A program made the position numbers and the translations under genes. Below, one piece after another: positions 8,642 through 17,200 of a stretch of DNA of 64,000 nucleotides. The stretch is from Bacillota bacterium (GTDB taxonomy: Bacteria; Bacillota; Clostridia; Oscillospirales; Ruminococcaceae): positions 1-64,000 of the forward strand of contig JAEWAB010000004.1 of the NCBI GenBank assembly GCA_023391875.1, in the 5' to 3' direction. The number at the start of each line of letters is the position of its first letter. Position 1 is the stretch's first letter. The notes under the pieces were generated by a model, which saw only the letters and a list, made by a program, of their open reading frames with translations, made no database searches and was not told the DNA's origin.

Positions 8642-9613
8642 ATGTATGATATAGTTGCCTTGGGCGAACTGCTAATCGACTTTACTCCGGCAGGAATCTC
8701 AGAATCCGGGAATCCTCTGTTTGAAAGAAATCCGGGCGGAGCACCCGCCAATGTACTTTCCGCCGTATCCAAGCTGGGTGGCAAGGGGGCGTTTATTGGA
8801 AAGGTTGGAGAAGATCAGTTCGGATATTTCTTGAAAAGTATACTAGACGATCACGGCATTGAAACGAAGGGCTTAAAATTTTCCGAAACAGTAAATACTA
8901 CACTGGCGTTTGTTCATTTGGACAAGCATGGCGACAGAAGCTTCAGCTTTTACCGAAATCCCGGAGCGGATATGACGCTTTCTATGGAGGATTTAGATTA
9001 TAACCTTATTGATGAGACGAAGATATTCCATTTTGGATCCTTGTCCATGACAGATGAGCCATCCAGAAGCGCAACGAAAGCGGCCTTGGAGTATGCCAAG
9101 AAATCGGGTAAAATTATTACATATGATCCCAACTGGAGACCGGCACTTTGGGAAAGTGACCGGGCAGCAAAGGAAGGCATGCAGTTTGGGCTGCAATATG
9201 CCGACATTTTGAAGGTATCGGAAGAAGAGCTTGTGTTTCTTACCGGTACCAGAGATGTTAGCGAAGGAAGCAGGCAGCTTGCGTCTACAGGTGCTAAGCT
9301 TATAGTCGTTACCTTAGGCCCCAAGGGGTGTTTCTATCACTCTCCGGCCGGCTCCGGTTATTTAAGTACCTACGATACAAAAATTATTGACACGACGGGC
9401 GCAGGGGATTCCTTTTTTGGAGCGCTCATTTATCAAATCAGCAGGTACGCCGGAAAGGTGGAAGAAATCAAAGCGGATGAAATTAGAGCAATGATTGATT
9501 TTTCCAATGCGGCAGGAGCACTATGCGCCTCACAGAAGGGCGCGATAAATGTGATGCCTTCCTTTGAGAAAATCAAGTATTGCATGGAAAATATACCTTT
9601 GCTAAAGGTTTAG
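8642..9613 (+). CDS. scrK: Fructokinase (PfkB/ribokinase family)
   Basis: 323 residues from ATG 8642; AGGTGAT just upstream is the ribosome site, so the in-frame GTG within it is not used. PfkB signatures are present: the N-terminal GG-rich motif NPGGAPANVLSAVSKLGG and the C-terminal DTTGAGDSFFGAL with the catalytic Asp of GAGD. It phosphorylates fructose to fructose 6-phosphate with ATP. As last gene of the operon it completes sucrose catabolism with the phosphorylase. 2-keto-3-deoxygluconate kinase is the main alternative within PfkB, but the context favours fructokinase. Confidence 0.87.
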   Translation: MYDIVALGELLIDFTPAGISESGNPLFERNPGGAPANVLSAVSKLGGKGAFIGKVGEDQFGYFLKSILDDHGIETKGLKFSETVNTTLAFVHLDKHGDRSFSFYRNPGADMTLSMEDLDYNLIDETKIFHFGSLSMTDEPSRSATKAALEYAKKSGKIITYDPNWRPALWESDRAAKEGMQFGLQYADILKVSEEELVFLTGTRDVSEGSRQLASTGAKLIVVTLGPKGCFYHSPAGSGYLSTYDTKIIDTTGAGDSFFGALIYQISRYAGKVEEIKADEIRAMIDFSNAAGALCASQKGAINVMPSFEKIKYCMENIPLLKV

Positions 9614-9642
9614 TTATCTTTAAAAATTTGGATGAATGGCTC

Positions 9643-9680
9643 TAATGCGAAGTTCAGAGGGGTATCTGGGCTTCGCATTA
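9643..9680 (+). repeat. Hairpin repeat copy 1 (also works as terminator of the sucrose operon)
   Basis: TAATGCGAAG and its perfect inverted copy CTTCGCATTA enclose an 18-nt middle. The same hairpin recurs at 22651-22688 and 23673-23710 with related middle sequence, so it is a dispersed intergenic repeat rather than an ordinary terminator. Confidence 0.75.
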
Positions 9681-9935
9681 TGCTTTTAAAGTATACTCAG
9701 CAACTTTCTGCGCGGGTTCGTAAACGGGAAGGGGGCTCGCAAGCACGGACACATCCTGCTCAGCGGCCTTCCTCGGCCCGGCGGCGTCGAGTGTCATGCC
9801 CTCGGTCAGGATGATACAGGCCACATCGGCGAGCACCGCCACCGCAATGGAGTTTACGTTGCCCATAACGGTAATCCAAGCATATGCAAAAGCCTGTTTT
9901 TTTTGAAAGCTCCTTAACAGTTATGGTTATACCAC
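9678..9935 (-). pseudogene. Remnant of a small DRTGG-domain protein
   Basis: Two pieces of a DRTGG-domain gene are fused out of frame. The N-terminal piece reads ITVKELSKKTGF (about 9935-9900). The C-terminal piece reads AWITVMGNVNSIAVAVL onwards to LPVYEPAQKVAE (about 9890-9690), the usual second half of these proteins of about 115 residues. The central part with the DRTGG motif itself is missing and the reading frame shifts at the junction near an A8 run. Such proteins often sit with clostridial hydrogenase genes; none is seen here. Assignment is from recalled family pattern. Confidence 0.6.
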
Positions 9936-10013
9936 CAAGGCGTTTATATTGTTCGCAGTGAAAAGTATAACTTGAATTATTACCTATTGCTATGTGTTTT
10001 TTTAGAAACATGG

Positions 10014-10019
10014 TATAAT
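10014..10019 (+). promoter_or_regulatory. Extended -10 promoter for the leader ORF and lipoprotein esterase
   Basis: TGGTATAATC contains TATAAT with an upstream TG dinucleotide one base away (extended -10). No good -35 is seen at 17 bp. Confidence 0.5.
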
Positions 10020-10048
10020 CAGGTATTATAAGGGGGGATTTCGGTTTT

Positions 10049-10105
10049 ATGCTGACGGTCTTTTACAAACCAACAAAATGCTCCATAGAGCCGAAAATAT
10101 TATGA
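10049..10105 (+). CDS. 18-codon leader peptide coupled to the esterase gene
   Basis: A short frame (MLTVFYKPTKCSIEPKIL) begins with an ATG preceded by the strong ribosome site AGGGGGG at 10032-10038. Its TGA stop overlaps the ATG at 10102 of the following esterase as ATGA. The esterase start has no ribosome site of its own, so the leader probably loads ribosomes for it. It is too short to assign a function to the peptide. Confidence 0.5.
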   Translation: MLTVFYKPTKCSIEPKIL

Positions 10106-11028
10106 CATCAAAGAAATCAGGTAAAGTATTTCAAAGCACAGTAATTCTGTTAACGCTACTGATAAGCATAACGCTTTCTGGCTGCGCCGGTAAAAGTGTC
10201 ACTACGCTCCGTACTGCCAGCGTCAGCGAGCCTTTGAAGGAATCACAGGTGGTCAAGATATCGCTGGAAAGTGAATATATGGGTAAGACGATGCCGGCTA
10301 TGATTTATCTTCCCAAGGGTTACGGCGACGGTCAGGAATACCCGGTTTGGTACGGGCTGCACGGCCACAGTTCGTTTGAAAACATGTGGATTGATAAAGC
10401 CGGCGCCGCCAAAGCCGCCGATGAACTGATCGATAACGGCGAGATAGAGCCTCTAGTTATGGTGTTTCCCTATATCAAGGACGCCACACTTCAGGAAATC
10501 CAGAAAGATAAAGCGGACGACGGAAAGTTTGGCGAGCGAAACATAGATCAATACCTGAGCAAGGAATTGGTACCGTATATCGATTCTCATTATTTCACCA
10601 AAACGTCATCCGACGGCAGGTATATCGGAGGGTTCTCGATGGGTGGCATGATTGCCCTTCGCGTGGCGTTCCACCACCCCGAACTGTTTAGCAAGGTGGG
10701 CGGCCACAGTGCCGCGGTGCTGTCCAGAGACTATTCCGATAAGCAGCTCGAGCAATGGCTGTTTCCCAACGACAATTTCGATAATCTGACAGACATTGTA
10801 AAATTTGATAAGGATAAAGGCTTTGATAAGCTGAATGTCTACCTCGATGTAGGGAAAAACGACGATTCGTTCTCGGCAGGAGTGCAATCCTTGTACGATG
10901 CCCTGCAGAAGCGTGGGATTCAATCAGAATTTCTGCTGTTTGATGGCGGGCATACTTTAAGGCAAGGCTGTATCAAGGATTACCTGAAATTCTATACCGC
11001 GAAGAACGAAGCGAATTCTGCCGATTAA
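10102..11028 (+). CDS. Surface lipoprotein esterase (PF00756, feruloyl/acetyl esterase-like)
   Basis: 308 residues from ATG 10102. An upstream ATG at 10078 is in frame but neither has a ribosome site; 10102 overlaps the stop of the leader ORF. Residues 1-27 form a lipoprotein signal with lipobox ITLSGC (Cys28), so the enzyme is anchored outside the cell. The esterase-D-type hydrolase fold shows the Ser nucleophile in GGFSMGGM, an Asp in DVGKNDDS and a His in DGGHTLRQG. The family includes feruloyl and acetyl xylan esterases. It could strip acyl or phenolic groups from plant material outside the cell, in line with the two cytoplasmic esterases upstream. The substrate is unproven. Confidence 0.82.
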   Translation: MTSKKSGKVFQSTVILLTLLISITLSGCAGKSVTTLRTASVSEPLKESQVVKISLESEYMGKTMPAMIYLPKGYGDGQEYPVWYGLHGHSSFENMWIDKAGAAKAADELIDNGEIEPLVMVFPYIKDATLQEIQKDKADDGKFGERNIDQYLSKELVPYIDSHYFTKTSSDGRYIGGFSMGGMIALRVAFHHPELFSKVGGHSAAVLSRDYSDKQLEQWLFPNDNFDNLTDIVKFDKDKGFDKLNVYLDVGKNDDSFSAGVQSLYDALQKRGIQSEFLLFDGGHTLRQGCIKDYLKFYTAKNEANSAD

Positions 11029-11060
11029 CGCTTAATTGAAATATATTGGTGACGGTAAAT

Positions 11061-11642
11061 TTATCGCCTTTCTTTTTTTAGCTTCTCACGCGTTGCTTTA
11101 TCCTGCGCGTCGAGCGCAACGCCTATGGCCAACCCTATACACATTCCGATAGCAAGGCCGCTGCCCGTATTATCCAGCGCAGTACCAAAAGAGATGCCGA
11201 TGCTCAAGCCAAGGCACATAAAAATGGCCATCCAGCTCGTAGCGGGTTTTTCAATCTCCCACAGCAGGCCTTCCGTGCCTTCGCCAGCCGGAACAAAGCC
11301 GTTTTTCTTTAATACCTGAATCGATGCCGGATTACCCTTCTCGGTTTCGGCGGTAACAAAATAAACCCCCTGTTGGCTAAACGCCCAAGCCAGCATCGCC
11401 TTTACGGCCTCTGTGGCATAACCTTGGTTTCGATAGGGCTCATTAATACCATAGCTGATCTCAACAGAACCATTCACCGGGACGCCCTTAAAGCAGAGAC
11501 TGCCGATGGGTGTACTGTCCGAGCACAAAAAAATCTGCCAGTTTGTATGCCAAAGCCAGTCCTGCGGCTGCTTAATGTAATCCCCCATCTGTTCGACGGT
11601 TAAGGGAACAATACGCAGCCGTTTTGTCTTTTGCTGTATCAT
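11061..11642 (-). CDS. GNAT acetyltransferase with a C-terminal glycine-rich membrane hairpin
   Basis: 193 residues from ATG 11642, with GGAGGTGG ahead; an in-frame TTG upstream would bury that site. Residues 1-125 form a RimJ/RimL-type GNAT domain (ISYGINEPYRNQGYATEAV carries the acetyl-CoA loop; later GNPASIQVLKKNGF). From about residue 130 two hydrophobic, glycine-rich segments (FMCLGLSIGISFGTAL and GLAIGMCIGLAIGVALD) form a glycine-zipper-like hairpin followed by a basic tail. The hairpin resembles small stand-alone membrane proteins of Firmicutes, so this looks like a fusion that tethers the enzyme to the membrane. Substrate unknown. Confidence 0.8.
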   Translation of the reverse strand: MIQQKTKRLRIVPLTVEQMGDYIKQPQDWLWHTNWQIFLCSDSTPIGSLCFKGVPVNGSVEISYGINEPYRNQGYATEAVKAMLAWAFSQQGVYFVTAETEKGNPASIQVLKKNGFVPAGEGTEGLLWEIEKPATSWMAIFMCLGLSIGISFGTALDNTGSGLAIGMCIGLAIGVALDAQDKATREKLKKERR

Positions 11643-11657
11643 CTTTACCACCTCCAA

Positions 11658-11941
11658 GATTGATCTTTGAATACCGGCTTAAGTAAATTTAGTTCAGTCT
11701 ATCAGATATGAGTTGGCATACGGCTTAATACCATTACAACCTCAAACAACTTGTTGATGCTACCCACCCTCGTGAAAGGTCTTTCCTTCAGTGCAGACAA
11801 ATTTTTATCATGCTGTTTTCTATAATGTTTTTGACAACTACGAAAGTGTATCTGACGAATATAAAGTTTGATATTAATCATCGTCATTAAGATTGTCAAT
11901 GATGATAATTAACTGTTTTGTAGAGAGTACGCAAACCGATT
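11658..11941. other. Intergenic region with no gene seen
   Basis: 284 bases, AT-rich, between the start of the acetyltransferase and the stop of the response regulator gene (both on the minus strand). No convincing coding frame or strong terminator hairpin was found. Confidence 0.4.
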
Positions 11942-13549
11942 TCATCCCAAAGATTCCTGATACTCCTTAGGTGTAACGGAGTAGTATTTTTTAAATACGG
12001 AGTTGAAGTGCTTTACGCTGATAAAGCCCACCTGCTCGGCAACGGCGTATACCTTCTCCTCAGGGTTGCTTTTTAAAAGCTTTGCCGCCTGCTCCATACG
12101 GATTCTGGTGAGGTATTTTGAGTAGGGCTCCCCAACGCTTTTATGAAAGATATCACTCAAGTAGCTGGGGGATACCCCTAAGCGGTCGGCAATCAGTGCA
12201 AGGCTGATCGGCTCGTTATAATGCAGGCATATATACTCCTTCGCCTTACCTGCGAGCAGGCCGATATCCTCGTCACTGGGTAAGGGTGACGCCTGCATAA
12301 AAACAAGTGCGATCTGCTGAAGCAAAGCCAGTAAGTCCTGCATGTCCACTTGTTTATCTGCGGTGCAGTTTTCTAAAAAAGCGCTGATGATTAGGAAGGC
12401 TCTATCAAGCATAGTGCTGTCGGCGGCTACGTTTGAGAGGTAGTTGGCCAGCACGGTCACTGCATGGGTGGCATTACCGCAGCAAACAGGCGGTTTAGGC
12501 AGCAGCGCGTATCGGTTCAATGCGATTAAAAGCTCCTCCTGCCTGTTTGAGGCAACATATTCCGCAACGGCGCCTGCTTCCGAGTGAAAATGATTTAAGA
12601 ATTGCCGCTCGTTAAACGATGGTTTTATTCCAACAGGGGAGGGGAACCCGAACATGCTGAGCGGTAAGGCCTTAACGGCGGCTTGATAGGATTCCGCCAG
12701 CTGCAGATTCTCCTCCACCGGCTCGCCGCAGGCCCCCAGAATGGTTAGCCCTGTTTCCTCCTCAAAGGCTTTGCGCAACGATTCAAAAAAAGAAACGCAG
12801 AACTGTTCCAATTTTAAGGGTGATTCCTCGGTAAGATGTACAATAACGTTGTTCTTTCCATCGCTGCACAGATGCACGTAAGGCATGTGCTGTATAAAGG
12901 ACGCCGCATACTCCCGCAATATCATCCGAAATACCGGCAGTTCAGAGGGTGGGTGCCCTTTCAGGAGTACCTCGGCCTCATCCACCATCAGCAGCAGTAC
13001 CGATGCTGAACCCTTGATAAGCTTGAGCTTCATATCATAGACAATGGGGTAAAGGGCCCTGATAGCTGCTTGATTCTCGGTAATCAGTGCCTGCAGGAAA
13101 TCGGTGGCTATCTCATTGGCTGTATTCGCGGGCAGCTTTAGAATGGTCTGAAGGGCAAGCTTTTTAGAGCGGTCCTCTTTAATCTTCTCCGCCACGTTGG
13201 ATAATACCTCGACGAAGGCTTCGTCGGAAACGGGCTTGAGTAGATAGTCATACACCCCGCAGCGAACGGCCTCCCGCGCATATTCAAATTCATCGTAGCC
13301 CGTAACGATAATCACCTTGGTATCGGGGTAGTTTTCATGGATATGCTTTGCAAGCGCAAGCCCGTCCATTTCCGGCATGTGGATGTCGGTAATCACAAGG
13401 TCAAAGCTCTGCTCCTTCAAAATATCTACCGCCTGAAGGCCGTCACTGGCCGTTGCGGCTGCCGTCCAGCTTCTATCCAACAGGCTCAGATTACTGCTGA
13501 TATACCGCAGCATTAACGGCTCGTCGTCAACGATTAATGCGTTATACAA
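11942..13549 (-). CDS. YesN-type response regulator with AraC DNA-binding domain
   Basis: 535 residues. Residues 1-120 are a receiver domain with acidic pocket Asp8/Asp9, phospho-acceptor Asp55 (LVITDIHMPEMDG) and the Lys of LLKPVSDE. A long central region of unknown fold follows. The C-terminal 100 residues are an AraC/XylS double helix-turn-helix (LALIADRLGVSPSYLSDIF and later VAEQVGFISVKHFNSVFKK). It overlaps the histidine kinase gene by eight bases, so they are co-translated. The pair lies divergent from the second sugar importer and most likely activates that operon when its sugar is present. Confidence 0.92.
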   Translation of the reverse strand: MYNALIVDDEPLMLRYISSNLSLLDRSWTAAATASDGLQAVDILKEQSFDLVITDIHMPEMDGLALAKHIHENYPDTKVIIVTGYDEFEYAREAVRCGVYDYLLKPVSDEAFVEVLSNVAEKIKEDRSKKLALQTILKLPANTANEIATDFLQALITENQAAIRALYPIVYDMKLKLIKGSASVLLLMVDEAEVLLKGHPPSELPVFRMILREYAASFIQHMPYVHLCSDGKNNVIVHLTEESPLKLEQFCVSFFESLRKAFEEETGLTILGACGEPVEENLQLAESYQAAVKALPLSMFGFPSPVGIKPSFNERQFLNHFHSEAGAVAEYVASNRQEELLIALNRYALLPKPPVCCGNATHAVTVLANYLSNVAADSTMLDRAFLIISAFLENCTADKQVDMQDLLALLQQIALVFMQASPLPSDEDIGLLAGKAKEYICLHYNEPISLALIADRLGVSPSYLSDIFHKSVGEPYSKYLTRIRMEQAAKLLKSNPEEKVYAVAEQVGFISVKHFNSVFKKYYSVTPKEYQESLG

Positions 13550-15398
13550 GGTTTATTCCCTCCGTTTCCGGCTTCTGTGTGGGCAGATGATTCTTAACGA
13601 TGACTATCGTTACTTTAGTGCCCTCGCCCAGCCGCGACTCGATGGTAAGCCCGCTGCCTTCGCCATATTTCAGCTTTAACCGATGGTGCACATTGATAAG
13701 CCCCACACTTTCCTCTAACACTTTTTGTGCATCCTGTTCCTTGTATTCGATTCTCAGGTTTTCGTTTATGGCTAGCAGGGTATTGGGCTCAATCCCCTTC
13801 CCATTGTCATCCACATGCAGCAATAGTCTTAAATCGTCCTCCTCGCTGTATATCCTTATCACAGATGTGCCGCGTGTTGATTCGCACCCATGTACCACGG
13901 CGTTTTCGATAATTGGCTGCAGAGTAAGGGCGGGAATATTCAGCTCGAGAAGGCCTTTATCCACCTCGATCTCATACTGCAGAGCCTCGCCATAGCGGCT
14001 TTGCTGCAGGCCAAGGTAGGAATCCGCCAGCCTAAGCTCCTGCGAGAGCGGGATATCCTTATCGGTATGCATAACTGCCCGTAGATAGTACGAAAGCTTG
14101 TTGATATCGTCTACCGCTTTTTTATGTTCCCCGCATTTAATCAGCAGGCTGAGGGTGTTGAGTGTATTGTATAAAAAATGCGGTTTAATCTGGCTGCAAA
14201 GGGCGTTGTACTGCGCCTCCTTCTGCAGGTAACGCATCTGGTAGATCTCGCGCACCAGCTGAGTATTGCGTGCCATCATCTCGTTGATGCGGTCTATCAT
14301 CGTGTTAAACGACTGCCCAAGGTAGCCTATCTCATCCCTGTTCTTTACAACAAACCTACTTTGCAGCTCCCCGTTTTGCACTCTTTTCATCAGCGTGACT
14401 ACCTCAAACAGCGGCCTCAGGAAGCGGCTTACATAAAACACCAGCACGACTACCGCCGCGGCGGCACACAGCAGGGCCAGCAGAAAGGCGAAGTTTCGCG
14501 TATCAATGGAATATTTGTTTAGCTGCGCATAGGCGTTTATGGATACTACTCGCCAACCCGTGGCTTCAAGCCGCTGCGTGGCGATAATAAAGCGTTCGCC
14601 GCTTACCTTGGTATCGGTTCCGTTTACATCGGCAAGCGCCTTTTCCAGTAAAGTGTCCACCGTTGATTGATTTGTAATACGGCTGTTTTGATAGATAATG
14701 TTCTTATCGTCGTCAATAATAAACAGCCCGCCGCCCGTTTCAACCTGCACACGGTCACAGATGGATTTTATACCGGAGTAATTGGCGTCCACCTTAATCA
14801 CACCGATTACATTGCTGTTGTCACGCCTGCTGCAGATACGCTGCGCCACCGAGAATATCTGCGTTTTATTGTTGCCGAACACCTTTTCCGCCCGCACCGG
14901 CAGGAAGATGGGTTTGTTGATTGTAAGCGCCTGTTTGTACCAGTTGGTCTGCTGGTAGGTGTTAAAATCCTCCATGTTGTAGGGGGTTTTAATGGTCGAG
15001 TAGATATTTGCCGGCGTCATAATATAAACGCGCAGGATATCCTTACGAGGGATGGTCATAACCGAGCCCAGAAAATCTTCGATTACTCTGCCGTTTTCCA
15101 AACGCTGCTGCTCACCTGAAGCCGGGTTCTCCAGCACGTTCATCACGTCGTTATTGTAGTAGGGCGAAAGGCATAGGCGAAACAGCTCGTCGGTATAGGT
15201 ATCGATGTTAATACCTGTCTGCTCAATAATCTGGCGGGTTTGGCGGGTGGTCAGGTTCAGGATATAGCTGGAATAACGCAGGTAGCTTAAAACAGAAACC
15301 AGCGAAACGGATATCAGTATTAAAAATGAAATAATGATTAAAAGCTTCTGCCGGATATTCCACTCCCGATAGCCCAGTTTAAAACCGTTTTTAATCAT
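13542..15398 (-). CDS. YesM-type sensor histidine kinase
   Basis: 618 residues from ATG 15398 (GGGGAGA upstream; a TTG further up has no ribosome site). One membrane helix near residues 20-42 and a second near 295-315 flank an extracellular sensor region of about 250 residues. A HAMP linker, a His_kinase domain with His in QIKPHFLYNTLNTLS, and an HATPase domain (PIIENAVVHGCE, VDDNGKGI) follow. This is the standard layout of LytS/YesM kinases that sense carbohydrates or their binding proteins in Clostridia. It works with the response regulator encoded by the overlapping downstream gene. Confidence 0.92.
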   Translation of the reverse strand: MIKNGFKLGYREWNIRQKLLIIISFLILISVSLVSVLSYLRYSSYILNLTTRQTRQIIEQTGINIDTYTDELFRLCLSPYYNNDVMNVLENPASGEQQRLENGRVIEDFLGSVMTIPRKDILRVYIMTPANIYSTIKTPYNMEDFNTYQQTNWYKQALTINKPIFLPVRAEKVFGNNKTQIFSVAQRICSRRDNSNVIGVIKVDANYSGIKSICDRVQVETGGGLFIIDDDKNIIYQNSRITNQSTVDTLLEKALADVNGTDTKVSGERFIIATQRLEATGWRVVSINAYAQLNKYSIDTRNFAFLLALLCAAAAVVVLVFYVSRFLRPLFEVVTLMKRVQNGELQSRFVVKNRDEIGYLGQSFNTMIDRINEMMARNTQLVREIYQMRYLQKEAQYNALCSQIKPHFLYNTLNTLSLLIKCGEHKKAVDDINKLSYYLRAVMHTDKDIPLSQELRLADSYLGLQQSRYGEALQYEIEVDKGLLELNIPALTLQPIIENAVVHGCESTRGTSVIRIYSEEDDLRLLLHVDDNGKGIEPNTLLAINENLRIEYKEQDAQKVLEESVGLINVHHRLKLKYGEGSGLTIESRLGEGTKVTIVIVKNHLPTQKPETEGINLV

Positions 15399-15740
15399 TA
15401 TTGTTCTCCCCACAACCCAATATCGTCAATCCCGCCTAAAAGAGGTGGGATTTTTCTATTTGGCTTAATGTTAACTTCGGAAAAAGCAGTACGAACAAAC
15501 CTTCGGGGAAAAGGTATCGATTTAATCGGTTTGCTCGTTTTTTCGCACTTTTTAATCGTAATAACTACAAGATATATTATAATAGGTAGTAGAGCGGCTT
15601 TCAATCAGCCTGAAGGCAAATCGAAAAAACACGCACCTTTTTCTAAAGATGTGGGAATTTAATTTCTGAAACAAACACCTTACAATAAGGGCAAAGGGAC
15701 ACACCCGAGTTAAACCCCAAATATAGAAGGAGGAACTCAC
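15399..15740. promoter_or_regulatory. Divergent regulatory region between the YesMN system and the second sugar operon
   Basis: 342 bases without a gene. Contains a 9-bp stem followed by T5 on the plus strand (15429-15453) and an 11-bp stem ACGAACAAACC/GGTTTGCTCGT followed by T7 (15491-15543). It also holds TATAAT at 15578-15583, which may be the -10 of the plus-strand operon (no clear -35). The two terminator-like hairpins upstream of that -10 belong to no obvious plus-strand transcript; on the minus strand they would lie in the yesM leader. Confidence 0.45.
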
Positions 15741-17090
15741 ATGAAAAAGCTTTTGGCATTCTCTCTTTCCTTTTTACTTGTTATAGCAAGCCTTACCGGA
15801 TGTCTGGCATCCCCTGCGTCGCAGGCCAGCTCCGCACCGGCAGCCAGTTCCGCAGACACATCCGAAGCCGTTTCCTCGGAGACCGCAGCGAAGGGACATG
15901 TTACGCTCAAGTTTTTTACCGGCAAGATTGAAACCATCGATGTAATAAACGAAATTATCAACAGCTACAATTCTTCTCAGGATAAGGTTACGGTAGAGCA
16001 GGAATATCAAAAGGACGCAAGCAACATTATCAAGATTAAGTTTGCCTCCGGCGAGATTCCCGATATCATGACAACCTATGAGCAGGAGTTCGTAGACCAA
16101 GGCAAATACCTTGATCTTTCGAATGAAAGCACATGGTGGGATCGCCTTTCGCCTTCCATGAAGGAGAGCTGCACCGACGTTAAAAGCGGCAAACAGTACC
16201 GCGTATGCACCAACTATACCATGGCGGGCTTCTTCTACAACAAAGAGCTCTTCACCAAGCTGGGCTTAAAGACCGCTACCACGTGGGATGAATTCTATTC
16301 AAACCTTAAAACCATCAAAGAGAAGATGCCCGACGTAACCCCGTGGTTTATCTTTGGCAAAGAGGCATGGCATCTCGGCCATTTAATCGAGTTTATCCCG
16401 CATGGGTACATCAAGCAGACCCTTGGTGCAGTGGAAGCCAAGAAGGCAATGCTTAACAACGATAAGACCAAGCTGAACTTTGGCGCTGCCGACGGCGCGA
16501 TGGGCACTTTTGCGAAGAATCTGGTTCAGCTCAAAAACGACGGCCTGATCAACTCCGACGTATTAACCGCAACCAGTGATAACTGCGTGCAGGCGTTTGC
16601 AACCGGCAAGGCTGCCATGCTGAGCAACGGCATGTGGGTGCTCTCCGGCATTCTGGAAGCAAACCCCGATATTACCGAGAAGATCGGCTTTGCCCCTTAC
16701 CCCTCTTACATGCCCAACTCCAAGCCGGTAGTACTGAGTGCGGAGGATTCCGGCTATTGCATCTCGGCCTCCAGCGCCAATGTAAACGAAGTAAAGGATT
16801 TCTTAAACTACCTGTTTAATGCCGAGAACCAGAAGAAGTACAGCGAGACGCTGAAGGCGCCGAGCGCGTTTAAGGATGTAGACGCCAAGTGGGCCTCCGA
16901 CAATATCGTAACCGAGGTAAACAACGCGCTCAACAGTGCGGTAAATATCGGCTTTACCAACGAAAAGCCCGCAGGCTTTTCCGGCGACGATGCGGGACGT
17001 ATGGTTCAGGATCTGCTCAGCGGCAAATATACCCCCGAAACCTTTGCTCAGGCCTACGAAAAGGCTTGGGATTCAGGTATGAAGTCTTAA
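15741..17090 (+). CDS. Oligosaccharide ABC transporter, substrate-binding lipoprotein
   Basis: 449 residues. Lipoprotein signal peptide with lipobox ASLTGC (Cys21), then a Ser/Ala-rich linker and a family-1 solute-binding domain (HVTLKFFTGKIETIDVINEI near the start of the mature part). GGAGGA lies eight bases before the start. It is first gene of the importer operon next to the YesM/YesN pair. Given the GH66 enzyme in the same operon, alpha-1,6-linked glucose oligomers are the likely ligand; that is inference from context. Confidence 0.9.
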   Translation: MKKLLAFSLSFLLVIASLTGCLASPASQASSAPAASSADTSEAVSSETAAKGHVTLKFFTGKIETIDVINEIINSYNSSQDKVTVEQEYQKDASNIIKIKFASGEIPDIMTTYEQEFVDQGKYLDLSNESTWWDRLSPSMKESCTDVKSGKQYRVCTNYTMAGFFYNKELFTKLGLKTATTWDEFYSNLKTIKEKMPDVTPWFIFGKEAWHLGHLIEFIPHGYIKQTLGAVEAKKAMLNNDKTKLNFGAADGAMGTFAKNLVQLKNDGLINSDVLTATSDNCVQAFATGKAAMLSNGMWVLSGILEANPDITEKIGFAPYPSYMPNSKPVVLSAEDSGYCISASSANVNEVKDFLNYLFNAENQKKYSETLKAPSAFKDVDAKWASDNIVTEVNNALNSAVNIGFTNEKPAGFSGDDAGRMVQDLLSGKYTPETFAQAYEKAWDSGMKS

Positions 17091-17109
17091 CATAGCAGCC
17101 TAAATTGAT

Positions 17110-17144
17110 ATTCTGGGGTATCCCTTTACCGGATACCCCAGAAT
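17110..17144 (+). terminator. Intercistronic stem-loop after the binding-protein gene
   Basis: 14-bp perfect stem (ATTCTGGGGTATCC and complement) with a 7-nt loop between the binding protein and first permease. It has no T-run, which fits partial termination or 3'-end protection. Confidence 0.75.
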
Positions 17145-17200
17145 AATAAAAAACCTTTCTATTTACTTCTTTTGCCGCAGACGGCGGAACGGAGCTACCT

